A DNA stretch of 8,379 nucleotides from Alkalinema sp. CAN_BIN05 (GTDB taxonomy: Bacteria; Cyanobacteriota; Cyanobacteriia; Leptolyngbyales; Leptolyngbyaceae). The position numbers were made by a program, and so were the translations under genes. Shown piece after piece: positions 1 to 7,280 of the stretch. Below the pieces are notes generated by a model, which was given only the letters and a program-made list of their open reading frames with translations, made no database searches and was not told the origin of the DNA. Numbering within the stretch: the stretch's first letter is position 1; every line of letters starts with the position of its first letter. Location: positions 1 to 8,379 of the forward strand of contig JAJAYH010000199.1 in the NCBI GenBank assembly GCA_026786325.1, written 5' to 3'.

Positions 1-70
1 AGACAATTTCGATCGGAATAGGTATTCTAGGCAGTGAAGTATTATCTGTTATTGCAATTAAAACCTTCAT
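1..70 (-). CDS. possible 5' end of a divergent gene, cut by the window edge
   Basis: On the minus strand an ATG at 70-68 opens a frame with no stop to the window edge, giving 23 codons that start MKVLIAITDN and continue into a run rich in Pro and Ile. AGGG lies roughly ten bases upstream of this ATG and could serve as a ribosome binding site. The peptide is too short to assign a family. The competing reading is on the plus strand: frame 3 is open from base 3 to a TGA at 102-104. That would be the tail of an upstream gene ending in an ATGA overlap with the hydrolase start at 101. I lean to the minus-strand reading because bases 71-100 look like spacer repeat and the peptide starts like a normal protein, but the choice is open. 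Confidence 0.33.
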   Translation of the reverse strand, partial: MKVLIAITDNTSLPRIPIPIEIV

Positions 71-96
71 CCGATCGCCCTTGCGCGGTCGCCCTT
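71..96. repeat. short GC-rich direct repeat in the spacer before the hydrolase
   Basis: TCGCCCTT occurs at 75-82 and again at 89-96, with GCGCGG between the copies and a CGATCG core at 72-77. GC-rich spacer words of this kind, built around GATCGCCC, are common between cyanobacterial genes. Two copies are too few to call an array, and no regulatory role is visible. Confidence 0.3.
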
Positions 97-100
97 CACC

Positions 101-1072
101 ATGACAACCTCCATCTCAACTCCTACGCCAACCGATTATGTATTATTTGTTCATGGCGTAAAAGCTCGTTCTGAAGACGATTTTCGTAAGAATACTCAGT
201 CAATTTTTGACCCTATTAACGCCAAACTCAAAAAATCTGGCCGGAATCTAGTTTCAGTGCCTTGTTTTTGGGGCAAATGTGGGGAGCCAGCGCTGAATCA
301 GTTGCAGGACGGATTACGACGATCGAAGGTTTGGAATGATTTGTGGTTTCGAGATTTTCGGGAGCAGGAGATTTTAAACTTTGTTGGAGATGGGGCGCTG
401 TACTTAAGCAGGTCAATTGGGGCGGAAGTCGTGAACCGTATTTATAACAATGCGTTGGAATTGCTGAAAAATGTAAGCCCTGGCGATCGCTTGCACTTGG
501 TGACGCACAGCTGGGGCACGGTAATTTTGTTGGATATTTTGTTTGCAAAACGGTGGTCCAATCAGGACTTTAAAGCGGTAGATCCAAAGACTTGGGAAAA
601 CGTACAGCAAATTCGGGATGCATTGTTTGGGTTGGGCAAAAATCCGGGCACAGGACTCAAACTCGGCAGCATTCACACCATGGGATCTCCCATTGCGCTG
701 TTCAACCTGATGAATACGGGAGAATTGAATAGTCATGACCTTGCGCCAGATTTACGATCGTTCTTTCAAAGTTTGCAATTAGGCACCGGAAAAGCATTAC
801 CTTGGAATAATTATCTTCATCCAGCCGACCCGATCGCCTATCCCCTTGAAGGCATTACAGCCCAATTTTTTAATAGTGGATTTCCCCCTGAATCTGGAGA
901 GCAAAGCGTTACCGTCCGAGATGTATTAGTTAAAAGCAATGCTTGGAGCGAGAAACTAATGGCCATGAGCCGATCGACTATTGTCTCGATTTTGTATGGT
1001 GGAACCGCTCACAATAGCTATTGGAAACTCCCCGAAATCCCGATCGCGATCATTGATACAATTGAAGGCTAG
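101..1072 (+). CDS. alpha/beta-hydrolase, predicted serine esterase or lipase of unknown substrate
   Basis: This is a complete 323-residue protein with an alpha/beta-hydrolase layout. The first strand leads into VLFVHGV (residues 14-20), where the HG supplies the oxyanion hole. The nucleophile elbow is VTHSWGT (134-140) with Ser137. It reads THSWG rather than the usual GxSxG, so the first glycine is replaced by Thr135. GSPI (195-198) follows a strand, HPADPIAYP (240-248) offers Asp243 as the acid, and AHNSYW (303-308) offers His304 as the base. A conserved-looking FWG lies at 56-58. There is no signal peptide or membrane segment, so a cytoplasmic enzyme is expected. The ATG at 101 is the only ATG available, because an in-frame TAA lies at 59-61. 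No clear Shine-Dalgarno sequence precedes it, which is common in cyanobacteria. The hydrolase class is well supported; the substrate is not predictable. The next gene begins 153 bases downstream on the same strand. Confidence 0.88.
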   Translation: MTTSISTPTPTDYVLFVHGVKARSEDDFRKNTQSIFDPINAKLKKSGRNLVSVPCFWGKCGEPALNQLQDGLRRSKVWNDLWFRDFREQEILNFVGDGALYLSRSIGAEVVNRIYNNALELLKNVSPGDRLHLVTHSWGTVILLDILFAKRWSNQDFKAVDPKTWENVQQIRDALFGLGKNPGTGLKLGSIHTMGSPIALFNLMNTGELNSHDLAPDLRSFFQSLQLGTGKALPWNNYLHPADPIAYPLEGITAQFFNSGFPPESGEQSVTVRDVLVKSNAWSEKLMAMSRSTIVSILYGGTAHNSYWKLPEIPIAIIDTIEG

Positions 1073-1160
1073 CGCTTTGGTGAATTACGCTTCGTTTTAG
1101 ATCAATCAAGTCGCGGTTTTCAAAAATTCGGCAACGATCGCTACATTCCTGGATAGTTCG

Positions 1161-1190
1161 ATTATTGTAATCTAAGAGAACCATATATAA
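1161..1190 (+). promoter_or_regulatory. weak candidate promoter for the hybrid kinase gene
   Basis: In the 153-base spacer between the hydrolase and the kinase, TATATAA at 1184-1190 could act as a -10 element, giving a leader of about 30 bases to the ATG at 1226. The base run at the matching -35 distance (1161-1166, ATTATT) fits the consensus poorly. No Shine-Dalgarno sequence precedes the ATG. The spacer holds no convincing hairpin terminator after the hydrolase, so read-through from upstream is equally possible. Confidence 0.2.
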
Positions 1191-1225
1191 GTCAGCCTAA
1201 TCGCCTGTAAATCTCACTCAATCCT

Positions 1226-4200
1226 ATGGGAAGTTTAACCAGCCTCGTTTCTGACCTATGGCCCGACATTGCTGGATATGTCCTTACTGAGAGACTCTAT
1301 TTTGGGCCTCGATCAGCGGTCTATCGAGCAGTGCAGGCTACTTCTGAGCGTCCGGTAGTGATCAAGGTGTTGCGGCAGGCGTATCCAAGTTTTGGTGAAT
1401 TGGTGCAATTTCGTAATCAGTATACGATTGCCAAAAATCTCCCCATTGCTGGCATTGTCCAACCCTTGAGTTTGGAACTGCTGGGGAGTAGCTATGCGCT
1501 GATCATGGAAAACTGGGGTGGCGTTTCTTTAAATAATTATACTCAGCAAAATTACTTAAATTTGGTAGATGTCTTGGCGATCGCCCTACAACTAGCGGAT
1601 ATTCTCCACGATCTTTGTCAGCATCAGGTGGTGCATAAAGATATTAAACCCGCCAATATTTTAATTTCCCCTGAGACAAAACAAGTCAAACTGATAGATT
1701 TTAGTATTGCCTCCTTGTTAATCAAGGAAACCCAGGAAATTCAAAGCCCAAATATTCTGGAAGGAACTCTAGCCTATCTAGCTCCGGAGCAAACCGGACG
1801 GATGAATCGAAGTATTGACTATCGGGCTGATTTCTATGCTTTAGGTGTGACCCTCTATCAATTGCTAGGTGGTCGCTTACCGTTTATATCAGACGATCCG
1901 CTAGAACTGCTGCATTGTCATATTGCCAAGATGCCCGTTCCGGTGAATCAGGTGAATGCTGCTGTGCCTGAAATGGTGGGGGCGATCGTAACCAAACTGA
2001 TGGCAAAAAACGCGGAAGATCGCTATCAAAGTGCGATCGGACTGAAGCATGATTTGCAGCAATGTTTAACACAATGGCAAGAAACGGGGGAGATTCCAGC
2101 TTTTGAATTAGGGCAACGGGATTTGAGCGATCGCTTCCTGATTCCTGAAAAACTCTATGGGCGGGAAACTGAGGTTCAAGCATTACTAGATGCCTTCGAG
2201 CGGGTGGCCACGGGTAGTTCTGAACTGATGTTGGTGGAAGGATTTTCGGGGATTGGCAAAACGGCTGTAGTTAATGAAGTCCATAAGCCGATCACCCAGC
2301 AAAACGGCTACTTTATCAAGGGCAAGTTTGACCAGCTTAATCGCAATATTCCGTTATCGGCATTTGTCCAAGCCTTGCGAGATTTAATGGGGCAATTGCT
2401 CTGCGAATCTGATGCTCAACTGGCGCAATGGCAAGCTCAGATCCTCCAAGCCTTAGGTGAAAATGGGCAAGTTCTGATTGATGTGATTCCTGAACTAGAG
2501 CAGATCATTGGCAAACAATCGATCGTCCCCGAACTCTCCGGTAGTGCTGCGCAAAATCGGTTTAATCTCCTATTCCAAAAATTTATTGAAGTCTTAACCA
2601 CGGCAGATCACCCATTGGTGCTGTTCTTGGAGGATTTACAATGGGCTGATTTAGCTTCCCTTGAGCTGATCAAACTGCTGATGAATGACAACGGCTATCT
2701 GCTGGTGCTGGGGGCTTACCGTAATAATGAAGTTTCAGCGGCTCACCCTTTTATTTTGACGGTGGAGGAACTGAAAAAAAATGGGGCGATCGTCCACACC
2801 ATTACCCTGTCAGCGCTGGCATTTAAAGATACCAATCATCTTATTGCCGATACCTTAAATTGTTCGATTGAACTCGCACAACCCTTGACTGAATTGATCG
2901 ATCGCAAGACAAAAGGAAATCCCTTCTTCACTACCCAGTTTCTTAAAGCATTACATGAAGATGGACAGATTAACTTCGATCGCGATCAAAACTATTGGCA
3001 ATGCGATATCGCTCAAGTCAACAGCTTGGCACTTACTGACGATGTGGTTGAATTTATGGCAGTGCAATTGCAGAAATTACCGTCGGAAACCCAACTGGTG
3101 ATTCAACTGGCCGCTTGCATTGGCAACCAATTTGACTTGGCAACCTTAACCATTATTTCAGAGCGATCGCCTACCGATGTGGCAATGGCATTGCGGAAGG
3201 CGTTGCAAGAAGGCTTGCTGGTGCCAACGAGCCAAGTCTACAAGTTTTTCCAGTCAGCCGATTCTGATCTGTCTAACGTTCAGAATAATGCTAATCCGGT
3301 CTATCGCTTTTTGCACGATCGTATCCAACAGGCCGCCTATTCCTTGATTCCTGAGAGTCACAGAACGGAAATTCATTATCGTATCGGTCGATTATTAGTC
3401 GCTCACTTCACCGACGCTATCCAAGAATCACGCATTTTTGAGCTTGTCAGTCATTTGAATCTTGGCCGTGGTTTGATTATTGATCCCACTGAACGGAGAG
3501 ATCTAGCCCGATTGAATCTGATCGCAGGACGCAAGGCCATGAGTTCGACGGCCTATGGCGCAGCCTTCAGTTACTTCAAGCAAGGGATCGATTTACTCAC
3601 CGCCGATAGTTGGCAATGTCAATCTACCCTGACATTGGAATTACATTTGGAAGCGGCAGAAACAAGCTATTTATGCCAAGACTTTGATCAAACAAAGAAC
3701 CTAACAGCACATATCCTATCTCAATCTCTATCCGTTTTCCGAGCCTATGAAATCCAAATATTAGCGGCCATTGCTCAAGGTCAACTTTTGGAAGCAATTA
3801 ATATTGGGCGAATTGCTTTACAGCTTGTGGACATCGAACTACCACAAGTGACAGATGATGTGGATTTTGAAAGAGAATTCAAGGAAGTCTCAGATTGCTT
3901 ACAGGGAAAAAGCATTAGTGAATTAAGCAATCTACCATCGCTTAACGATACTGGTATTCACTCAGTCATAAAAGTGTTGTCGCGGTTATTTAGCCCGACT
4001 TACATCGCTTTACCTGCATTGATGCCCATTGTTATTTTTAGAATGGTCAAGCTATCAATTCGGTATGGAAATTCACCTGAGTCTAGCTTTGCCTATTCTC
4101 TATACGGATTGATTCTTTGTAATATTACAAATGATATTGAATCTGGCTGTCAGTTTGGTGATTTAGCACTCAATTTGGTAGAAAAAATTAATGCTAAAGA

Positions 4201-7200
4201 GTACGAAGCCAAGGTTTTACATATTCATGCTGTTTTTATTCAACATCATCAGGAACATCTAAGCCAAACTATACCAAGATTAGTGAAGAGCTATATCAGT
4301 GCTTTAGAAACAGGAGATCAGGAGTTTGCAAGCTACAGTGCCTTCAATTTTTGCACTAACTCCCTGTGGCTAGGGACAGAACTAGAAAAGTTGGTGGCAG
4401 AAATGTCGATGTACAGTCAGTCAGTGAAGCAGCTTGGTCAGCCACTCGTTCAAACCTATCTCAACATCCATTGGCAAGTCGTTATCAACCTGTTAGGGCA
4501 AACCCAAAATCCCTGTAGATTGGTTGGCTCAGCTTATGATCAAGATCAAATGTTAGTCCTGCATCAAGATGCTAATGATTTATCAGGAATGGGCTTTCTG
4601 TTAATTTGTAAACTAATACTAGGCTACTTGTTTGGAGATATGAAACAAGCAGTTGATTGTGCTAACCAAGCAGAAACTTATGCGAATGCATTGACAGGTT
4701 TTATGCACATTCCTCTGCTGCATTTCTATAAAGCTTTAGCACTGCTTAATAGTCAAAGAGAACCGCTCAATTCACTAGAAACTGATTGGTTAGTTCAGTT
4801 CCAAGTTAGTCAGGCAGTGATTAGAAAACGGGCTGATAACGCGCCAATGAATTTTTTACATAAGTGGCAGCTAATTGAGGCAGAACGGCAAGCAACTTTG
4901 GGCAATAAAGCAGAGGCGATCGACCTCTACGATCGCGCTATCTTGGGAGCCAAGGAAAATGGCTATATCCAAGAAGAAGCCTTAGCTAACGAACTCGCCG
5001 CGAAATTCTATCTCAACTGGGGCAAGGAAAAAATCGCAGCAGGGTATATGCAAGAAGCCTACTACCGCTATGGGAAATGGGGCGCAAAAGCCAAAACGGA
5101 TCGCTTGGAACTAGAATATCCCCAACTGCTGCAACCCATTATTCAAAAAGTCTCCTCACCCTTGTCAGTTTTTGAAACCCTAGCCACCCGGATCAGTCCA
5201 GTCAGTTTTTCTCAGCGCAGCACTGGTCAAACCTCTTCTGACAATAGCTCCTCTAGCCATAGTCTGAACGAAGTTCTAGACTTAGCCGCCCTGTTGCAAG
5301 TCTCCCAAGCTATCTCTAGCGCGATCGATATAGATGAATTGCTCCAAATCCTGACTCAAACAATGCTAAAAACCTCAGGGGGCGATCGTTGTGTATTACT
5401 CCTCTGTCAAGATAATCAGTGGCAAGTCCGAGCTATAGCTAATCTCCAAGAAACCATCCTAGAATCAGTCCCTCTAGAAAATAATTCAACTGTACCAATC
5501 AGGCTAATACAGTACATCAAAAATACTTTAGAGACAGTTGTAATCAACAATCTCATAACCGATTTGCCGAGAGTTATTGGTGATTATCTCCGTCAATATC
5601 GTCCGAAAAGCGTCCTAAGTCTACCAATTCTTAATCAAGGAAATTTAGTAGGAATTTTATACTTAGAAAATAGCTTAGTAAGTGATGTATTTACGAGCGA
5701 TCGCCTCCTAGCCTTAAACTTTCTAGTAACCCAAGCGGCGATCTCCTTGGAGAATACTCGGCTTTATCAACTAGAACAACAGAGATTTCAGAAGTCACAA
5801 GAACAAACCTCGGTACTGACCTTTAGAGCTGCGATCGACTCAAATTTAACTCGGAGCGGTACACTTCAAGAGATGCTGCAAGGCTGTACTGAAATTGTCG
5901 TAGACTATCTAGACGCGGCTTTTGCACGAATTTGGACCGTTAGTGCCGATGAGAATATTTTAGAGTTACAGGCTAGTGCTGGACTTTATACTCATCTAAA
6001 CGGAGATCATAGTCAGGTTCCGATCGGGCAGTTCAAGATTGGACTGATTGCCCAAGAGCGCCTCCCGCATCTAACCAATGATGTGTTAAATGATCCGCGA
6101 GTTGGAGACAAGGCTTGGGCCGCATCCGAGGGAATGGTTTCCTTTGCTGGCTACCCCTTGCTCGTGGATGACCAACTTTTAGGTGTGATTGCGATTTTTG
6201 CGCGTCGCCCGCTGGGGACTGCTATTTTGGATGCGTTAGCGATCGCGGCCTATGAAATTTCCTTGGGATTAGACCGTAAACAAACGGAAATAGCGTTACA
6301 AATTTCAGAATCCCATCTGCGACAAAAATCACAAGATTTAGAACAAGCGCTGAAAGATTTACAGCAATCACAACTGCAAACCGTGCAAAGCGAAAAAATG
6401 GCATCACTGGGTACTCTAGTTGCTGGGGTCGCCCACGAAATCAATAATCCGATGGGCTTCCTCAATGGAAGCATTCAACATCTCAAAGACCATACTGGAT
6501 ATTTGATGGGACATCTAGAACTCTATCAACAGCATTACCCGAATCCCGTCGCGGCAATTCAAGATAATGCAGAAGAGATTGACCTGGAATTTTTAAGTGA
6601 AGATTTACCCAAACTATTGAACTCAATGACGGGAGCTACCGATCGTATTAAAGGCATTACCATCAGCCTCCGGAATTTCTCCCGCGCAGATACGGAATAC
6701 AAGGTCAGCGCCAATCTAAATGAAGGAATTGATAGCACTCTACTGATTCTCAAATATCGACTCAAAGGCAACCAGCACCGTCCTGAAATTCAAGTCCGTC
6801 AAACTTATGGGGAATTGCCATTGATTCAATGTTTCCCTGGCCCACTCAACCAAGTATTTATGAATATTCTGGCCAATGCGATCGATATGTTTGATGAAAT
6901 TGCCCAACAGTCTGAGTTTATTAACCTAGAAGCCAATCCTCAAATTATCACGATTAAAACTGCGCTAACGGAGCAAAACACCGTCGAAATCCGAATCATC
7001 GATAATGGCAAAGGGATGCCTGAGGACGTGAGAGCTAGGATTTTTGACCATTTATTTACCACCAAAGGGGTCGGCAAGGGGACAGGATTAGGATTGGCGA
7101 TCGCCCGTCAAATTGTACTGGAGAAACATGGTGGCGGCCTAGAGGTTGGTTCTCAGTTAAATCAAGGTACTGAGTTTTGTATCAGTCTGCCAATTGGTAT

Positions 7201-7207
7201 TGAGTAG
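1226..7207 (+). CDS. giant hybrid Ser/Thr kinase - AAA ATPase - GAF - sensor histidine kinase (HstK-like)
   Basis: This is one intact 1993-residue frame with the domain order of the cyanobacterial HstK-type hybrids: Ser/Thr kinase (about 17-283), AAA/STAND-like ATPase (about 303-590), helical repeats (about 600-1300), Ser/Thr-rich linker (1324-1346), two GAF domains (about 1348-1510 and 1535-1680), a coiled coil (about 1684-1725), then HisKA with His1737 and HATPase (to about 1990). No signal peptide or transmembrane segment is visible, so it should be a cytoplasmic sensor. Known family members couple nutrient or stress cues to phosphorylation, but the signal sensed here is unknown. There is no receiver domain, and no response-regulator gene in the window. 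The ATG at 1226 is the first possible in-frame ATG after a TAA at 1208-1210, and it puts the kinase domain near the N-terminus as the family expects. The gene ends in tandem stops, TAG then TAA. Several canonical Ser/Thr kinase residues are altered; see the domain entry. Confidence 0.95.
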   Translation: MGSLTSLVSDLWPDIAGYVLTERLYFGPRSAVYRAVQATSERPVVIKVLRQAYPSFGELVQFRNQYTIAKNLPIAGIVQPLSLELLGSSYALIMENWGGVSLNNYTQQNYLNLVDVLAIALQLADILHDLCQHQVVHKDIKPANILISPETKQVKLIDFSIASLLIKETQEIQSPNILEGTLAYLAPEQTGRMNRSIDYRADFYALGVTLYQLLGGRLPFISDDPLELLHCHIAKMPVPVNQVNAAVPEMVGAIVTKLMAKNAEDRYQSAIGLKHDLQQCLTQWQETGEIPAFELGQRDLSDRFLIPEKLYGRETEVQALLDAFERVATGSSELMLVEGFSGIGKTAVVNEVHKPITQQNGYFIKGKFDQLNRNIPLSAFVQALRDLMGQLLCESDAQLAQWQAQILQALGENGQVLIDVIPELEQIIGKQSIVPELSGSAAQNRFNLLFQKFIEVLTTADHPLVLFLEDLQWADLASLELIKLLMNDNGYLLVLGAYRNNEVSAAHPFILTVEELKKNGAIVHTITLSALAFKDTNHLIADTLNCSIELAQPLTELIDRKTKGNPFFTTQFLKALHEDGQINFDRDQNYWQCDIAQVNSLALTDDVVEFMAVQLQKLPSETQLVIQLAACIGNQFDLATLTIISERSPTDVAMALRKALQEGLLVPTSQVYKFFQSADSDLSNVQNNANPVYRFLHDRIQQAAYSLIPESHRTEIHYRIGRLLVAHFTDAIQESRIFELVSHLNLGRGLIIDPTERRDLARLNLIAGRKAMSSTAYGAAFSYFKQGIDLLTADSWQCQSTLTLELHLEAAETSYLCQDFDQTKNLTAHILSQSLSVFRAYEIQILAAIAQGQLLEAINIGRIALQLVDIELPQVTDDVDFEREFKEVSDCLQGKSISELSNLPSLNDTGIHSVIKVLSRLFSPTYIALPALMPIVIFRMVKLSIRYGNSPESSFAYSLYGLILCNITNDIESGCQFGDLALNLVEKINAKEYEAKVLHIHAVFIQHHQEHLSQTIPRLVKSYISALETGDQEFASYSAFNFCTNSLWLGTELEKLVAEMSMYSQSVKQLGQPLVQTYLNIHWQVVINLLGQTQNPCRLVGSAYDQDQMLVLHQDANDLSGMGFLLICKLILGYLFGDMKQAVDCANQAETYANALTGFMHIPLLHFYKALALLNSQREPLNSLETDWLVQFQVSQAVIRKRADNAPMNFLHKWQLIEAERQATLGNKAEAIDLYDRAILGAKENGYIQEEALANELAAKFYLNWGKEKIAAGYMQEAYYRYGKWGAKAKTDRLELEYPQLLQPIIQKVSSPLSVFETLATRISPVSFSQRSTGQTSSDNSSSSHSLNEVLDLAALLQVSQAISSAIDIDELLQILTQTMLKTSGGDRCVLLLCQDNQWQVRAIANLQETILESVPLENNSTVPIRLIQYIKNTLETVVINNLITDLPRVIGDYLRQYRPKSVLSLPILNQGNLVGILYLENSLVSDVFTSDRLLALNFLVTQAAISLENTRLYQLEQQRFQKSQEQTSVLTFRAAIDSNLTRSGTLQEMLQGCTEIVVDYLDAAFARIWTVSADENILELQASAGLYTHLNGDHSQVPIGQFKIGLIAQERLPHLTNDVLNDPRVGDKAWAASEGMVSFAGYPLLVDDQLLGVIAIFARRPLGTAILDALAIAAYEISLGLDRKQTEIALQISESHLRQKSQDLEQALKDLQQSQLQTVQSEKMASLGTLVAGVAHEINNPMGFLNGSIQHLKDHTGYLMGHLELYQQHYPNPVAAIQDNAEEIDLEFLSEDLPKLLNSMTGATDRIKGITISLRNFSRADTEYKVSANLNEGIDSTLLILKYRLKGNQHRPEIQVRQTYGELPLIQCFPGPLNQVFMNILANAIDMFDEIAQQSEFINLEANPQIITIKTALTEQNTVEIRIIDNGKGMPEDVRARIFDHLFTTKGVGKGTGLGLAIARQIVLEKHGGGLEVGSQLNQGTEFCISLPIGIE
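1274..2074 (+). other. Ser/Thr protein kinase domain with several non-canonical residues
   Basis: Residues 17-283 carry an N-lobe with VVIK (Lys47), a catalytic loop HKDIKPANIL (137-146; Asp139, Lys141, Asn144), an APE motif (186-188) and the alpha-F Asp202 in YRADFYALG. Deviations are visible. The Gly loop around 26-33 keeps only Gly27. Gln65 stands where alignment with PknB-type kinases puts the alpha-C Glu, by spacing to the downstream hydrophobic pair. HRD reads HKD, and DFG reads DFS (158-160). The Lys, both Asp residues and the Asn needed for phosphotransfer are present, so activity is plausible but not assured. HKD and DFS recur, to my recollection, in related cyanobacterial hybrids. 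Confidence 0.9.
2132..2995 (+). other. AAA/STAND-like ATPase domain
   Basis: Residues about 303-590 open with LYGRETEVQALLDAF, the usual entry into this class of ATPase. Walker A is GFSGIGKT (339-346; Lys345, Thr346). Walker B is a hydrophobic strand running into LEDLQWAD (468-475), with Glu469 and Asp470. A later strand, VLGAYRNNEV (494-503), places Arg499 as a candidate sensor-1-type residue. NPFFTTQFL at 565-573 is the helical segment commonly following the nucleotide-binding core. All motifs needed to bind and hydrolyse ATP are present. Proteins of this class typically use nucleotide state as a conformational switch between sensor repeats and effector. Confidence 0.9.
3026..5131 (+). other. 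helical-repeat (TPR-like) sensor region
   Basis: Residues about 601-1302 are almost entirely predicted helix. They include RFLHDRIQQAAYSLIP (694-709), the segment normally found just after the ATPase in this family, and a C-terminal run at about 1224-1302 (from TLGNKAEAIDLYDRA to LELEYPQLL) that is the most recognisable TPR-like part. The stretch between about residues 812 and 1210 is less familiar and is encoded by visibly more AT-rich DNA. The likely role is ligand or protein sensing that controls the ATPase and kinase domains. The number of repeats cannot be fixed by eye. Confidence 0.7.
5195..5263 (+). other. Ser/Thr-rich linker between helical repeats and GAF domains
   Basis: Residues 1324-1346 contain 13 Ser or Thr among 23 positions, ending in a TSSDNSSSSHS run. 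The composition suggests a flexible, exposed hinge. In a protein with its own Ser/Thr kinase domain it is a possible autophosphorylation site, but that is inference only. Confidence 0.6.
5267..5755 (+). other. GAF domain 1
   Basis: Residues about 1348-1510 run from LDLAALLQVSQAISSAIDIDELL through KSVLSLPILNQGNLVGILYLEN to QAAISLENTRLY, the standard GAF strand and helix order. Its cysteines (1389 and 1394) are not in a bilin-attachment context, so it is not a phytochrome-type photosensor. The ligand is unknown. The codons for its inner part (about 5461-5700) are markedly AT-rich. Confidence 0.85.
5828..6265 (+). other. GAF domain 2
   Basis: Residues about 1535-1680 form a second GAF module: FRAAIDSNLTRSGTLQEML, then DAAFARIWTV, GQFKIGLIAQERLPHLTND, and AGYPLLVDDQLLGVIAIFAR. 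This type of GAF commonly sits next to histidine kinase cores in cyanobacteria and other bacteria. No chromophore cysteine or metal-site signature is evident. It passes straight into a helical coiled coil leading to the H-box. Confidence 0.85.
6275..7195 (+). other. coiled coil plus histidine kinase core (HisKA and HATPase)
   Basis: A heptad-like helix (about 1684-1725) leads to the H-box SLGTLVAGVAHEINNP, with phospho-acceptor His1737. The ATP lid and binding site are complete: the N-box NILANAIDM (1880-1888; Asn1880, Asn1884), the G1 box DNGKGM (1926-1931), the F-box FDHLFTTK (1940-1947), the G2 box GKGTGLGL (1950-1957) and a closing GTEF (1981-1984). Between the H-box and the second dimerisation helix lies a longer insert around LELYQQHYPNP, which is usual for a large cyanobacterial histidine kinase subfamily. 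Nothing indicates inactivation, so this half should autophosphorylate. Confidence 0.93.
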
Positions 7208-7280
7208 TAAATTCTGGATTAGAGTAATTAAAATAAGCGAGAAACAATGAACGTTATCGTGAGAAGAGCAATCCATAGAA

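Larger units (their letters stand above)
483..7104. repeat. seven scattered HIP1 octamers (GCGATCGC)
   Basis: Exact copies lie at 483-490, 1577-1584, 2127-2134, 3163-3170, 5697-5704, 6239-6246 and 7097-7104. Random expectation in 8.4 kb is well under one. HIP1 over-representation is a hallmark of many cyanobacterial genomes and is the main taxonomic clue here. All seven are inside coding sequence, one in the hydrolase and six in the hybrid kinase. None occurs between 3171 and 5696. Confidence 0.95.

Noticed and set aside
228..736. Two overlapping minus-strand ORFs of about 106 codons within the hydrolase gene
   Set aside because: They mirror the hydrolase frame, whose catalytic motifs are clearly real. 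The antisense peptides are low-quality and mutually overlapping.
1167..1190. NtcA-type site upstream of the kinase (GTA N8 TAC)
   Set aside because: GTA at 1167-1169 is followed at the required spacing by GAA, not TAC, so the palindrome is absent.
1884..2183. A 99-codon minus-strand ORF inside the kinase domain region
   Set aside because: It is a shadow of the conserved kinase and ATPase frame on the other strand.
5267..6265. GAF domains as phytochrome-like photosensors
   Set aside because: Neither GAF has a cysteine in a bilin-attachment motif, and there is no PHY or PAS pairing. Both read as ordinary small-molecule-type GAF domains.
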